A stretch of DNA of 64,000 bases from Venturia oleaginea. Lineage: Eukaryota; Ascomycota; Dothideomycetes; Venturiales; Venturiaceae. Below the pieces are notes generated by a model, which saw only the letters and a program-made list of their open reading frames with translations, made no database searches and had not been told where the DNA came from. Below are positions 46,749 through 58,768 of the stretch, one piece after another (the stretch's first letter is position 1; each line of letters starts with the position of its first letter). The stretch covers positions 372,001 to 436,000 of the forward strand of contig JABMLP010000001.1 in the NCBI GenBank assembly GCA_013176395.1, given 5' to 3'. Both the position numbers and the translations under genes were made by a program.

Positions 46749-46946
46749 TGTAAGCAAATACTTGAGCTTTCCGAGGTCTCGATTACTCGTCCAGTTTCAG
46801 CATCAATCCCACCATCACCGTTTTCACTCAAACCACCAACAAGACCAGTCCATGTAATCATAACAAACTCAATCTCAACCTATTCATTCTTCATTACGAT
46901 TACAACTTCGAATCATGTACAAATATCATTCATTCCCTCCTTCTCT

Positions 46947-49137
46947 TCACCCATTCATCACATAATGAGCTTGCGGCGCGCCATTCGTGATGCTGCCATA
47001 AGGAAGAGCAGGGTAGTTCCCAAAGCAAGCATAGTCATACTGACTCTCATTCAACTTCGTCGACTGCACCTGCAGGAAAGTGCTCAACTCACACCACCCA
47101 TCAGTCCTGTTACCGCACGGGGTGAAACTCTTGCCGAGCGGGAGGGTGCGCTGGTTGAGGATGAAATGAATGTACTGCGTTGGGCCACCGGTAGTGTTGT
47201 ACGACGGACCACCCAGTGTGCGTTCGGCAAGAACTGGATGAGGTGCATCTATGACTTCGATATCAAGACGCGCACCAAACGGTTCCATGTGCGAAACAAT
47301 CAAGTCATGCGTCACCATACGTGTAGCTGGTAACACAGCATTGAACTGCGTAAAACCAAAGGCCGTAAGAATAGACATGATATTTGTATCATGACTAAAA
47401 TCAAAATTCAATTTCTGGTCCGTGGGGAAAGTAGCCTGGGAACTGTCGAGGGTCCAGTTGACATTTGCTGTTGGGCCGGTGATGACATGGTGGTTGAGAC
47501 GAGCGAGTAGTTCTTGTACCCAACCGATACCGACGGCGCGGCCGGTGGGGGATTGGAAGGCGTCGTTTCCTGCGAAGGCAAGGTCGACGGAGTACTCGTA
47601 TCCTTGCCACTCTTCGTAAGTGAACAGGCTACAGAAGGCAGAGTATCCCAATGCGACGGTCTCGTAGGCGCAGAGACTCTGGGCGTTGTAGGAATCGGTG
47701 ACGGTCCAGTTGTAGCCCGTGATGAAGGGAGCAATGCGGGCGGTGGCGTTTGCAAGATATATGGAGGCCCATTGGGTGGAAGCGTTGTTTCCACCAGCTG
47801 AGACAGCAGTATTGGAGTTTGGACACTGGAAGTAGCCGGCCAAACTGTTGTTAAAGGTGTTTTGCTCGATGATCAATTCCAGGGAAGCGTTCTTCGTCCA
47901 TTGGAGGCCAAAGAAGCCGGCGAGGAAGTACTCGGCTGATTGAGTCATGCGATCCTGAGTTGTTGAGCGTGCAATGATCTTGCTGCCGTTGTTGGGGTAC
48001 AAGTGCCCGTACTGGTAGTAGTGGAGCGTGCCAGAGTCGAAAAGTCTGCGAGATTTGAGGTCAGTATTCTGTCCGTAGAGAATGTTCTAAAAATATGTCT
48101 TGGTTGTGTGTGGCGATTTGCAGTCATTGTAGCCCGATGAGGCCAAATATTGCCGATGTTGGTCTTGATAACCAATTCTGCTTGAACGACCCATTGAGAT
48201 GAAAATCAACCACAATATCTAGTCGCACTACCTTACAGCTCATAGCGAGATCTTTGTCATGTGCGCTGCCGTAAAGTACCAAGAGATTGGAGGCCGTCAA
48301 GGCAGGAGTGGAAAGTATGGATCAGAAGAAAGCACTATTTCCAGCACAGAAAGTCCCACAACAATAATGTTTGATAGAAATTTTGCGAATGTACGAAATC
48401 AAACCTACTCTTGCTTTCCGACAGGAACAAGGATTTCAGCTCCCAGTTTATACGTCCATTCGTTGAGAAATGAAACGGCTCCAGTAGCATTTAGTGTGCT
48501 TGATGCATTCTTCAGTTTAGCAGCGAGATTGGGAGCGCCAGATCCAGTTGTAGGATATCTCGACCCGTGTCGCGAGAGCATATAGAGATACGAAATGTTT
48601 GATCCCGCAGGCAGTGGGAATTCATCAACGCCAAAGCCATCTGGATTCGGGAAATAGTGACTCAATTGGCCGTGTAATTGGTAGATGTTGGCATTGTTCG
48701 TGTTTCCAACAATCGGCACCTGAGTTTCCAAAGGAGTATTTGGGATATAGCCTTTTGATACGAATGGTGCAGGGTTCGACTCAGCCAGGAAGGGAGCTAC
48801 TCCCGTGGGCGTCGGTCCTTTGAAAATTGTTAGATGATAGAATTATGTATGTACAGGCTACCATGGACTTACCAGCGTAAAATTCCGGCGTCGTCTGGAA
48901 GACACCAGTGTACTGAGCTGCACTGTTGGTGCTTGAGATTGAGGCCGAGGAAGCTTGTCGTGCAAGGGCAAAGCCGTTGACATTGGCGAATTCGCCCAAG
49001 AACAAAAGCAAAAAGGTGAACATGATGAAAGCACCCGAAGAAGCTATGACAATGAGACGAAATAGATTGAACGACCGGGAGTTGGATGGGTTTTTGTACG
49101 GGGAGAGGTCCATGTTGGGCGCCTCAAGCAACGTCAT
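46947..49137 (-). CDS. Phytase-like histidine acid phosphatase
   Basis: Exons 49137-48873, 48817-48409 and 48045-46947 encode 590 residues in frame. A signal anchor (residues about 30-50, ASSGAFIMFTFLLLFLG) precedes the catalytic RHGSRYP (phospho-accepting His); FSHDTNIMSILTAFG supplies the C-terminal HD pair. LFDSGTLHYYQYGHLYPNNG opens the third exon. Many Asn-linked sites fit an exported glycoprotein that releases phosphate from phytate or other esters. The first intron is 55 nt, the second 363 nt, far longer than others here; its ends (GTAGGT...CGCAG) join GKQE to LFDSG exactly as the family requires. The ATG at 49113 (MDLSPYK) is an alternative start. Confidence 0.9.
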
Positions 49138-50301
49138 GTTCTCAGGAACCGCTCTGCTTTTCTCTCTCTAGCTGCACCACTCCGCCTCGCTGTGCTGGAC
49201 GTGGATAGTTTATCGATGGGCTAAGGGCGATGGGGAGGTTTGTGGTGACGATAACCTTGGTGACAGAGTAAGCTTTGCATGCACGTGTTTGGTTGATTGG
49301 CATCTCTTGGCTGGCTTGGTAGTTTCTTGGCAGATTGGCCAAAAAGGATGCAGGTAGCAGCAGCCGACCATCCGATATCCGACAATCCGACCTTTCCCTC
49401 AAGACAGATCATCCGGCCAACGCCAGCCAGCCTCCAAGACAATTACAATCCTTTCTGGAACCATCAATCATACCCTTGGACCTCAATAAATGTGCGGCTC
49501 TTGACAGGCCTCTGTCACTCATTCTTCTAACGTAGTACGACTTCCTCATGCTGTACTCCACTCGGCCTATTTACAACCTCACGTATAGCCACACAAGCCT
49601 CATGGGTGCAACCCGAGGTCATGTTTGTCATTCTCAGACCAGTCAGCCGGTTACGACTTGTCATCTTAACTTTTATACTCGGAAATTTCCATCGGTATCA
49701 ATACTCGAAGCAGGCATTCCCACGTACATATCCATGTTTTAGACTTTATTTTCCCCTACCTCTGAGGCTGAGGCTCTCACCATCCTTTCCACTTGATTTG
49801 TTTTGACACTTGGTCTGTTTTCTCCCCGCATATCCTGCGGCAATCTTGCTTAATCTGCTCGAGACAACTTCAATTCAAAACACAACTTCGCTTGCTGCTC
49901 TGTTGAGCTTTGTCTATAGGGCGGACCCTGTTCTTGGATACTGCTGCTACTTGATTGGCCAGAGTACCAACAAGCCCCCGGCTTCTCCACACTATTCATC
50001 AATGGATCGACCCACTCAATCTGATTTACCCTGAATCTTGCGCGCAGACTCTGGATCAATCACTTTACACCCAACGCCTGTCATCAGTAGCCTCCAGATA
50101 TTGATGACCCGGCTATGAACCCGTCATGCGAAGAGTGCGATGCCAGGAATGTCAAGGTAATCAAAACCGTGTACTGAGCATATAAGAACAAGTGGAAAAC
50201 ATGTTTACAAACTAACTCGCCACCTACCCATCAAACCATCTCTTCAGCCGTTGTTCTAGTCCTTCCTTCATATCTCAAACCCCCATACCAATAAGTACAC
50301 C
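49138..50301. other. Intergenic between divergent genes, no gene seen
   Basis: It separates the phytase (-) and CFEM-like (+) start codons and must contain both promoters. Only short unsupported frames are present. Confidence 0.55.
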
Positions 50302-50920
50302 ATGAAGATCTCAGCCGTCATTGCGCTCAGCGTTGCAGCTCTTGCGTCCGCGCAAGGAACTGGTGGCGCTGGAGGTGCACCTCAGATTCCACCAGGAGCC
50401 AAATGGTACGTAGTGTCATTGTAACTACCATTGAAAGCTAAGACATGTCGTAGTGCTCTGGGATGCTTATCACCAATAAAAGAAGCTGGCTGCAAGTTGG
50501 ATGGTATGACCTCACCCCCGTTCAGACTACAGCACTCCTAACCAACCTAGGCCTCATCCCTAAAGGTGCTGGAGCAGCAGGATTGGCAGGCAAACCCCCA
50601 GGCGCCCTCGCCACGCCAAACAAGATCCGCCGTCAAGATCCAGCCAAGTCTCCTCCAAAGATCTCGCCGGAAACGATCGCTGCTGCTAAGTCCGCCCGCG
50701 ACTGTATCTGCGCTGCTCCAGCTCTGAAGACGGCACAAACCTGCATCACCGCTTGTCAAGATGGAGGCGCTGGTGTTGTGAAGGGTATCAATGCCATGTG
50801 CAAGGGAGTTGTAAGCTTAGTCCTACATCTAAATCCAATCAAGAACACGGCTAACTCCCACCCTAGGCTTCCTTCACTCCTCTGACAGCTGGTGCCGGTG
50901 CTGCCAAGCCTCCAAAATAA
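50302..50920 (+). CDS. Secreted CFEM-like cysteine-rich protein
   Basis: Four small exons, 50302-50405, 50454-50503, 50551-50810 and 50867-50920 (introns 48, 47, 56 nt), encode 155 residues. The signal peptide is MKISAVIALSVAALASA. The eight cysteines follow a CFEM-like order: CALGC, then C seven residues later, and, after a Pro/Ala/Lys-rich insert of about 50 residues, DCIC, ten residues, CITAC, fourteen residues, C. The usual CFEM Asp is present before CxC. CFEM proteins bind haem or act at the cell wall and in host contact. The insert between Cys3 and Cys4 is unusual. No clear GPI signal. Confidence 0.72.
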
Positions 50921-51420
50921 ATGTGGAGAGAAAGAACGATGGAAAAGGTCGAGTCGGCTCGGTTCCATGGGAAGGAAAATAATGAAGGATGGATAATGGA
51001 ATATTAATCACCCACATTTTGACCCTAATCCCATCCATCATCGATCTAATTGCACAACTTCAACTTTCTTCACTTTGAATGGATATCGCCTGACAGCATG
51101 GTTGTCTATACCTTCCAAGCATTAAACATATCATGTCCATAAAATCAATGTCAATATCACAATGACTGGAAAACTCCACAGTTCCATTTTATATATTGAA
51201 CTGCTTTGAAAGACCGCGACTCGCTTGTACTCTGCACTCAAGATGAAGAAATGTGAAAGGTTCACCTCGGGAGTAGTATGAGAATATCAGTCTAGTCTTC
51301 CTACTGTCTTGACTTGCGAGATTGACTTGTGCCTCGTGCTCGTGTATATTTTCGTACTCGTACGTTGATTTCTGGAGTACCAATTCCTCGACGGTAAAAC
51401 TCTCTAAGTTTCTCTTAAAG

Positions 51421-52539
51421 TAACGTAGTCTATAGGCCTATGCGCCATATATGCCTGTGCGCCAACCCTACCAAACGCGACGCGTTCCTCTATTACCACA
51501 CGAGATGGTACCGCTACAACGACAAGAGGCCTTACACCGAGAAGGTAGGCTTGAACTAGCTGTTCAAGCCTATCAAAACGGCGATTTTCAAAGCTATAGA
51601 GCTACCGCGCAAGCCTATGACGTCCCACGAGATACCCTGCAACGCCGTATTGCTGGTACTCAACCACGACTTGGTTCTACCGCGAAAAACCGCCTCCTTA
51701 CACCCACCGAAGAAGAGTACCTTGTACAGCGTATAATTTCAATGGATGAACGCGGTATGCCACCTACTGTTCCCGCCGTACGGACTATGGCAAGCCTTTT
51801 AGCCAGTCAACATAGCCAACTCGTCTCTGCAGGCCAATGCTGGGTACGCAACTTTATTAACCGCCACGACGTACTAAAATCGAAGTACAACCGCAAGTAC
51901 GACTACCAGCGAGCAAAATGCGAAGACCTAGACCTAATTCGAGCCTGGTTTGAACGCGTACGACGTACACAAGCTGAGCATGGCATCCTCGATGACGATA
52001 TCTACAATTTTGACGAGACTGGTTTTCAGATGGGGGTAATTTCAACTGCAAAGGTTGTTACAGGAGCAGATAAGGCTGGGAGACCGAGGACAACGCAGCC
52101 AGGCAACCGTAAGTGGGTTACGGTTATTGAGGCTACTTGTGCGAAAGGGTTTCCAATCCCTCCGCTCGTTATTTTCGAGGCAGTAATGCACCAGGCAGCC
52201 TGGTATTCAGACGGGATCCTACCACCAGATTGGGCAATTGGCGTGAGCGAGAACGGCTGGACAACCAACGAGATAGGTCTCTGGTGGCTAGCAGAATACG
52301 CCTACTGAGGGGGTTGAAAATGTACCTGCTCAGGTATGGCAACGAGCACCACCAAAGTGCAGCGTATGCCAGTCGCTTGAGCATAATGCTAGGACCTGCC
52401 CAGAGCGTCAAAGAACCAATTAAAATGTATATTACTGTTATAGATGGCGGTGTTGTTGAAATATATACGTTTTTTGTAAGAATACTCGGTGGGGTTGGCG
52501 CACAGACATATATGGCGCATAGGCCTATAGACTACGTTA
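51421..52539 (+). mobile_element. Fot1/pogo-type DNA transposon, internally deleted (1.1 kb)
   Basis: Terminal inverted repeats of 46 bp lie at 51423-51468 and 52492-52537 with one C/T mismatch, beginning ACGTAGTCTATAGGCCTATG. A TA dinucleotide flanks each side, the target duplication expected of Tc1/mariner/pogo elements. The inside holds a cut transposase. The element is about 0.7 kb shorter than its full-length neighbour, and the missing part covers the catalytic centre. The near-identical ends suggest recent activity, helped by a transposase made elsewhere. Confidence 0.92.
51451..52308 (+). pseudogene. Truncated Fot1/pogo transposase
   Basis: 285 residues. The ATG lies inside the left inverted repeat, so the first six residues are coded by it; the ATG at 51505 is an alternative. 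A psq-type helix-turn-helix (LELAVQAYQNGDFQSYRATA), a CENP-B/Tc5 DNA-binding region and the first catalytic Asp (YNFDETGFQMG) are intact. The frame stops just after WWLAEYAY. The second and third catalytic Asp are missing. In another frame at about 52299-52435 the C-terminal zinc knuckle survives (PPKCSVCQSLEHNARTC), so an internal deletion joined the two parts out of frame. It may still bind DNA but cannot cut it. Confidence 0.85.
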
Positions 52540-52741
52540 AGAACCTTCTCTTGTGCTTCTTACTAAGAAGATGCTAAGTATGAGACAAAGTATCTTGTCG
52601 ATATTGAGGTGAGGTAACGTGATGGAAGTCTAATGTGCGACTACGAGAGGATGTATTTGTATGAGGTAAGGTGGCGTAGCTTTGTATAAGTACTGTACGA
52701 CGTACTAGCCAATCTCGTCAGTGAAGATGACACTTGGACTT

Positions 52742-53159
52742 GACGTGGAATTATACTCGTTTGGTCAATCTATTAGTACCCAATATATAGTATAGGTTAA
52801 GGGGGTTATGTACCTTCGCTTGGGTATTATGACATGTGCCTTGCCATGGTAATGGTCCCCCATCTCTAGCACCAAGCAAACTAGTTATATCGGCATCGGT
52901 ATAGCCTCATTGGCTTTTATAGTAACGTGTTCCACCACCCAACCGCTCAAGACGTGGAATTATACTCGTTTGGTCAATCTATTAGTACCCAATATATAGT
53001 ATAGGTTAAGGGGGTTATGTACCTTCGCTTGGGTATTATGACATGTGCCTTGCCATGGTAATGGTCCCCCATCTCTAGCACCAAGCAAACTAGTTATATC
53101 GGCATCGGTATAGCCTCATTGGCTTTTATAGTAACGTGTTCCACCACCCAACCGCTCAA
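52742..53159. repeat. Perfect-looking 209-bp tandem duplication
   Basis: 52742-52950 is repeated at 52951-53159 with no difference that I can see. Each unit begins GACGTGGAATTATACTCG and ends with the first 20 bp of the next transposon's inverted repeat (TCCACCACCCAACCGCTCAA). Confidence 0.92.
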
Positions 53160-54940
53160 AATCTGCCAAGACTTCTACCATTCCTCTTATGTGATTATGT
53201 CTGAACAACGAAACGCACTATTACTCCAACACGAAGGGAGAATCCAGCTCGCACTCCAAGCCCTCCAAGCCGGCCAATTCCGAAGCCAACGGGCCGCCGC
53301 TCATGCCTTTGACGTTAAACAGCGAATCCTCTCTGAGCGCGTTAAAGGAGTCCCATTATCCTCGAAACACCACCAAATGGTCGGAAACTTACCCTTACCG
53401 AAGAGCAAACGCTTGTCCGATACATTCTTGACCTCGATTCGCGAGGATCTGCGCCCCGGCTTTGTGAGGTAGCAGATATGGCCGATAAACTGCTAGCTAT
53501 ACGCGGTGGAGAGCCAGTGGGCAAAAACTGGGCTAAGAGGTTCGTTACGCGCTCAGATTAGCTCAAGATGGCCTTCAACCGAGCCAAGGATAGGCAGAGG
53601 ATACTACAGGAAGATCCAGAGATTATTGGCGCGTGGTTCAAGCTCGTTGCAGATACCAAAGCCAAGTACGGCGTCCACGACGAGGATACACACAACTTTG
53701 ACGAGATTGGCTTCCAGATGGGTGTTATTGGGTCAATGAAGGTCGTTACAGCCTCCGAGAGACGTACAAGGCCGGAACTCATTCCGCCGGGCGATCGCGA
53801 ATGGGTTACGGTTATCCAGAGTATCTGCGCCGCTGGGTATGCAACCCCACCCTTCATTATCTACAAAGGACGCGTTCACATCTCTGCGTGGTACGAGGAC
53901 GCAGATAAACCGCGCAACTGGAAGCTTTCAGTCTCTGAGAACGGCTGGACAAATAACGCGCTTGGTCTTGAGTGGTTGAAGCATTTTGACGCGCATACAA
54001 AGGCGCGGCAGGTGGGGGGGTACAGGCTACTTATTTTGGACGGCCATGAGAGCCATCTCAGCCAGGAGTTAAGGACCACTGGCTCGAAAATAAGATCATA
54101 ACCCTCTGTATGCCACCTCATTCATCGCGTTTCCTCCAGCCGCTTGATGTGGTCTGCTTCTCGCCGTTGAAGTGCAAGTACTCTCAACGCGTCCGGGACT
54201 TGGCACGCCGACGCGTCTACCATATCAACAAGGAAGGCTTTCTCCCTGCCTTTAACGACGCGTTTTTCGACATGTTTACAAAAGAGAACTGTCAAAAGGT
54301 CTTTGAGGCAGTAGGGCTAGTCCCTATCGACGCGCAGGCGGTATTGGACCGCCTTGAAGTACGGCTACGTACCCCGCCAGAACCCCGTCTCCCAGAAACG
54401 CCGTGGCAGTCAAAGACTCCAAGCAATACTCATGAATTTGGATCCCAATCCAAGCTCGTAAGCGGCTCTTTTATTCGGTCACCAGTTACTGCGCAGGCTG
54501 GCTTTTCCCAGCTTGTTAAGGGCGCTAAATTGATGCTTCACCAAAACGCTCTACTCGTTGCGCGCGACCACGAGCTTGAAGAGCAATTGGCAGTAATAAC
54601 GAAGCGGAAATCGCGCAAAAGGAAGCGGATCCAGCAAGGTGGTACTATGGAGTATGGGACTGCAGCAGCGCAGGTAGCTGCAGAGGCCTCTGTAGCGCCT
54701 CAGGGATCGAAGAAGGCTCGTGGTATCGGTGATCAAGAAATAGCCCGACCAACTCAACGGCGCTGTGGGAACTGCGGTGTAACTGGGCATAATGCGTGAA
54801 CTTGTAAAAAAAAAATCGAGATATCTTCTGAATCAGATAGTAGCACGACGGACTTAGAATCTATTGTTGATAGCGAAAAATTTAAAGAGTCGTAACATGA
54901 GATGGTCGTGCCAAGAAATTTTGAGCGGTTGGGTGGTGGA
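53140..54940 (+). mobile_element. Fot1/pogo-type DNA transposon, full length (1.8 kb), decayed
   Basis: Perfect 23-bp inverted repeats at 53140-53162 and 54918-54940 start TCCACCACCCAACCGCTCAA. They differ from those of the neighbouring element, so this is a separate subfamily. A TA follows the right end; on the left the corresponding bases are altered. Its 1801-bp length is normal for Fot1 elements. Confidence 0.85.
53197..54895 (+). pseudogene. Fot1/pogo transposase with two frameshifts and two stops
   Basis: The start is MSEQRNALLLQHEGRIQLAL. A frameshift falls near 53355 (next frame reads GRKLTLTEEQTLVRYILDLD), a TAG follows TRSD at about 53560, a second frameshift comes near 54071 (next frame reads DHWLENKIITLCMPPHSSRF), and a TGA replaces an expected Arg codon in the zinc knuckle CGNCGVTGHNA at 54797-54799. 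All three catalytic Asp are recognisable: NFDEIGF, LLILDGHESH and LQPLDVVCF. The lesions rule out an active product. The stops fit C-to-T type decay. Confidence 0.85.
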
Positions 54941-55092
54941 GTACAATTATAAATTATAATTCACATAAAAGGTGACAAATACCAACAACACAACAAGAAA
55001 ACAACAGAGACGTGTTCACTCTATTAACATACAGCTTGACCTTACCTTCCTCTCCCATCAAACATAAACCGCTTAAGCTGAAAATAAAAAAC

Positions 55093-57345
55093 CTACCTCC
55101 GCCTCTTCTCCACCCTCCCCTTCTGTCCGCCTCCATCACACAAAACCCCCCTAAAATACCCCTCCACCCCCTCCACATCCTCCACCTCCCCCATAAACCC
55201 CACATACCCATCCGGCCTAACAACAGCAACCTTCCCCACTTCTCTATCAATACCATACCCCTCATACGCCTTCCCATGGCTCTCATGATGACTAACATCA
55301 TCCACAAATATCTTATTGTAATCCCATCCCTTCTCTTCATCAAAGGGATGTAACAACTCCGGGAAATGCTCAAAAAACTCCACACTCGTGCGAGGAGAGG
55401 AATGCAATGTTAATATTTCAATGACGCTGTCGATTGGTGCATTTTTGGGCGTGACGCGGTGGAGGAACGAATCGTCCCTTTCTAAAGCTGTGCAGAAATT
55501 TTGGATACGTGTTTGTTGTGGGGTGGATAGGACGTTTCCTGCGAAGAGGATGATGCGGAATCGTCCGTCTGATTTTAGGAAGGTTTGGAAGGACCATGGG
55601 CGCGCGTCTGATTGATTTAGGACTTGGAAACTGGGGAAGCGCATTCCCAATTTCACGTGATTGATATTGCCCAATTCCGTTTCTTTGGCGGTTTCGGCGT
55701 GGCCGTTTAGTCCCGTCTTTTCTTCGTTAGGTTTTGCAACGAGGATGCTTTTACCATAATCCACACTCAAACCACTGGCGAATTCATTCCCCTTTTCAAA
55801 CACTCTTTTGAATTCGGCCATGCTTATTCCCACTTCGTCTGCGGCATGTTTGGCAGGGCGACCGGAGAATAAGCGGCTGAAGCGGTGATCGAACTCGATG
55901 AGGTCGTTGGCGATTTTTCGACGCTCGGTTTCGTATGTGCCTAGGATCTCTCGTGGACAGATACCTCTTGCTACCAAACCGACTTTCCAGCCGAGGTTAT
56001 AGGTATCCTGCATACTGACGTTCATTCCTTGTCCGGCCTTTGGACTGTGCGTGTGAACGGCATCACCAGCTAGGAATACGCGGTTGTGTTTATGGAAGGT
56101 ATTGCCTACACGTTGTCCAATCTGATACGCCGTCCACCAATCGCAATAGTTGTAGGTTATCTTGTAAGGAGCCAGGGTCTTCTGCGCCGCGGCGATGATG
56201 ACTTCAGGTGTGATCTTGGACCGGTCGGCACGACCACTGGCGTCTGGCTTGATCTCCGAGAGTTGGATGTACAGACGGACGAGGCCGTTTTCGCGAGGAA
56301 TGACCATTACGGAGCCACTTGAGGCAGAATGGATGGCGCAGCGCATACGAATATCAGCTATCACTCTTGTCAGTGTATACTGCGTGTAGAAATGAGAGAT
56401 ACCCACGGAAGTCAGTTATAGGTACGATATCCAGCGCACCCCATATGAAATCTGTAGGTTCGCCTTGGAGTTGACTGCCTATTTGCCCCCTCGTCCATGA
56501 ATGTGCTCCATCACAACCAATCATATATTTTGCCTTTATAACCTCCACCTTTCCTTCATTGCCCTTACTCTTGCTAATCAAATCCTGCGTATCATCTTCC
56601 GTAATGTTACTGCGGAACAGTCCATCTTGTACATTTTGCCCCTTCTGCTGTGCGGGCATTGCCTCTCCCTCTGTCAGATGTCTCAATTGTACCGTTATGG
56701 GATACGCGTCCGCATCTTCAACCAACGCTTCGTCGACCTTAAGGGATTCGGGAAGGACGCCACGCGAAACTTCGATATCGCTGTATTTCTTGATATGGTC
56801 TAGGAAGAACCGTTCAATTCGGCCTTGATGAAGGACTACCTGCTGGAAACGAGACAATCCAGGAATGGTGTCGGGGATTCGATCTGAGCGGCGGAGTTTG
56901 CCATTCTCGTCTGGGTTCTACTATCCTTAGCCTCTGCTCTCTCATATACAAGTTAGGAAATGGCAGAATAGAACGTACCCACATACAAATCTCCAACATA
57001 TGATTAGCCTCTTTCCAAACCCTATCCGCAAATCCCAAGCTGTCAAAGATTTCCAAGGAACGACATTGCAGTCCATCTGCCTGTCCTGCGAAGATCTTGG
57101 TACCGCGTTTATCAACGATACGGCATGACACACCAAGTCTGGCCATCCAGGTCGCGGCCATGAGGCTGTCATGATCAGTACTCCAATTGCGTCTATGATT
57201 CGAATTGGGGCTTTACCCAGCTGGCCCAGCGCCAACAATGAGGCTGTATGTCCAAGATTAGCCATACGGTTCTTCTATAATCAAGATAGAGGAAAACAGA
57301 CACATCAACCTCGCTCTCCTCTGGTGCTATAATTCCCGGCATCAT
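55093..57345 (-). CDS. FAD-dependent phenol 2-monooxygenase-like enzyme
   Basis: Five exons, 57345-57302, 57243-57217 (27 nt), 57165-56979, 56917-56407 and 56357-55093, encode 677 residues in frame. The GAGPAG nucleotide motif at residues 19-24 is formed only by splicing the tiny second exon. Later marks are IGCDGAHSWTRGQIG (the DG motif) and VFLAGDAVHTHSPKAGQGMN (the GD motif). The C-terminal thioredoxin-like domain of phenol hydroxylases follows (about residues 470-650). The enzyme hydroxylates an aromatic ring with NADPH and O2. Substrate unknown; no linked ring-cleavage gene is in the window. Confidence 0.9.
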
Positions 57346-57858
57346 CAGTATCTGCGACTCGAGTGTGAGGAATTGTTCAATCGGGAGTGTATGTTAGTGT
57401 TAATTGATATATGCAATCCACAAGAAGACTAAAGAAGCCTATAGCAGCCATCTTAAGCAAGATCTGATCGGGGCAAGACCCTTTGCATACCATGGAGGCT
57501 CTGCCGGCCATCCGCAAGCAGCGGGGTGCGGTAAAGGGATGCGGGGGTCTTGGTCTTGGTTAGTCTTGACAAATTCATGTGGATTGCTTGGTGAGAGGCT
57601 GAACATCTTGGTGTGCATGGATTGGGCGAGTTGGTGTTCAAGAGCGGAATTACCTCCGTGCTGTAAACTACAGTCTCCGGGCGCAAAGACACTCCGATCA
57701 GAGCCCGCTGTCAATTCTGTTCAGGCATAGAATCAGGGAGGCTTTTGGTAATAGGAGCCAGGTTGTGGTCTTGTATGGGGCCTTCATGAGATTCGATAGG
57801 ACATCCCAAGACCACGTTAGTGAGCACTAAGTTAAGTCTGAGAAATTCCTCACAGGTA

Positions 57859-58119
57859 TACCGTCTTAATTGGCGAAACTGGGAAGCTCATCTTGGCACG
57901 ATCATGCTCTCTTCCAGCCTTTCTATTTTCAGAATATTGTTTTCTTTCTAAATTCTTAGATATAATTAATCTTTGTCGCGAAAACTTTACGATGATACTA
58001 ATATCAGAGCAGGACTATGTCGCTCGAATCTTGGTAACGTGATATAAGCCCCGCTTATTTTCTGACTGAGCTTTAGTTTTGCCAAGACGAGCTACCCAGT
58101 TTCGCTAATTAAGACGGTA
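57859..58119. mobile_element. MITE (261 bp with TA duplications)
   Basis: Inverted ends of about 38 bp begin CCGTCTTAATTGGCGAAACT on the left; the right end, on the opposite strand, is CCGTCTTAATTAGCGAAACT and continues alike, with three mismatches in all. A TA lies on each side. The AT-rich inside has no frame. The TA site fits cross-mobilisation by a Tc1/mariner transposase, but the ends match neither Fot1-type element nearby. Confidence 0.88.
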
Positions 58120-58768
58120 TCGTCGCCCGTCAGGGACTCAGGCTCAGGGTAGGATCCGAAAAATGCGCCTACAACGCGACGAACACATTTATCACAACGG
58201 GGGCTGCCGAGGAAGTGTCCTTCCACGATTGCCTATGCTCTGAAGAAAACGCAATGTCAATTTCGGCAGCGGTAACATTTTTGGGATATTTATCTTCACA
58301 TTGCCAGAAACTTAGCGATGTCGGTACAACTACTGTATTGAAGAACTTCGAAGCATATCGGATTGGAGGCCTCGCTACGTTGTCCTCTACCAAGCTCTTT
58401 TACTTACCTACAGTTGCAGCAGGCAGCAGCATAATCACGAAGAATGGTCGGGGAGAACTTCAGCCTTCTTTAACGTGAAAGTACTTGACTCGATAGGACA
58501 TGTCAAGACCGCAGGAGTAAACCTCTATCCCGAGATCCTACTATCTTCAAGAAAGATTCGAATAGCGCAGTATCCAAAAAGCGCAGCTACAAATACCTCT
58601 CCAACGCTGCGAAGAACAGTCTCATTAACGATGCACCACCCATCACCCCTCCCGTCATTTAACTCACCCACAGGACCAAAACAAATCACCACTCTCCCCA
58701 TAAACCCTTCAGAAAATCTCGCTAAGAAAAAATCAACATCAATTCATTATATCCATCTCCTACATAAA

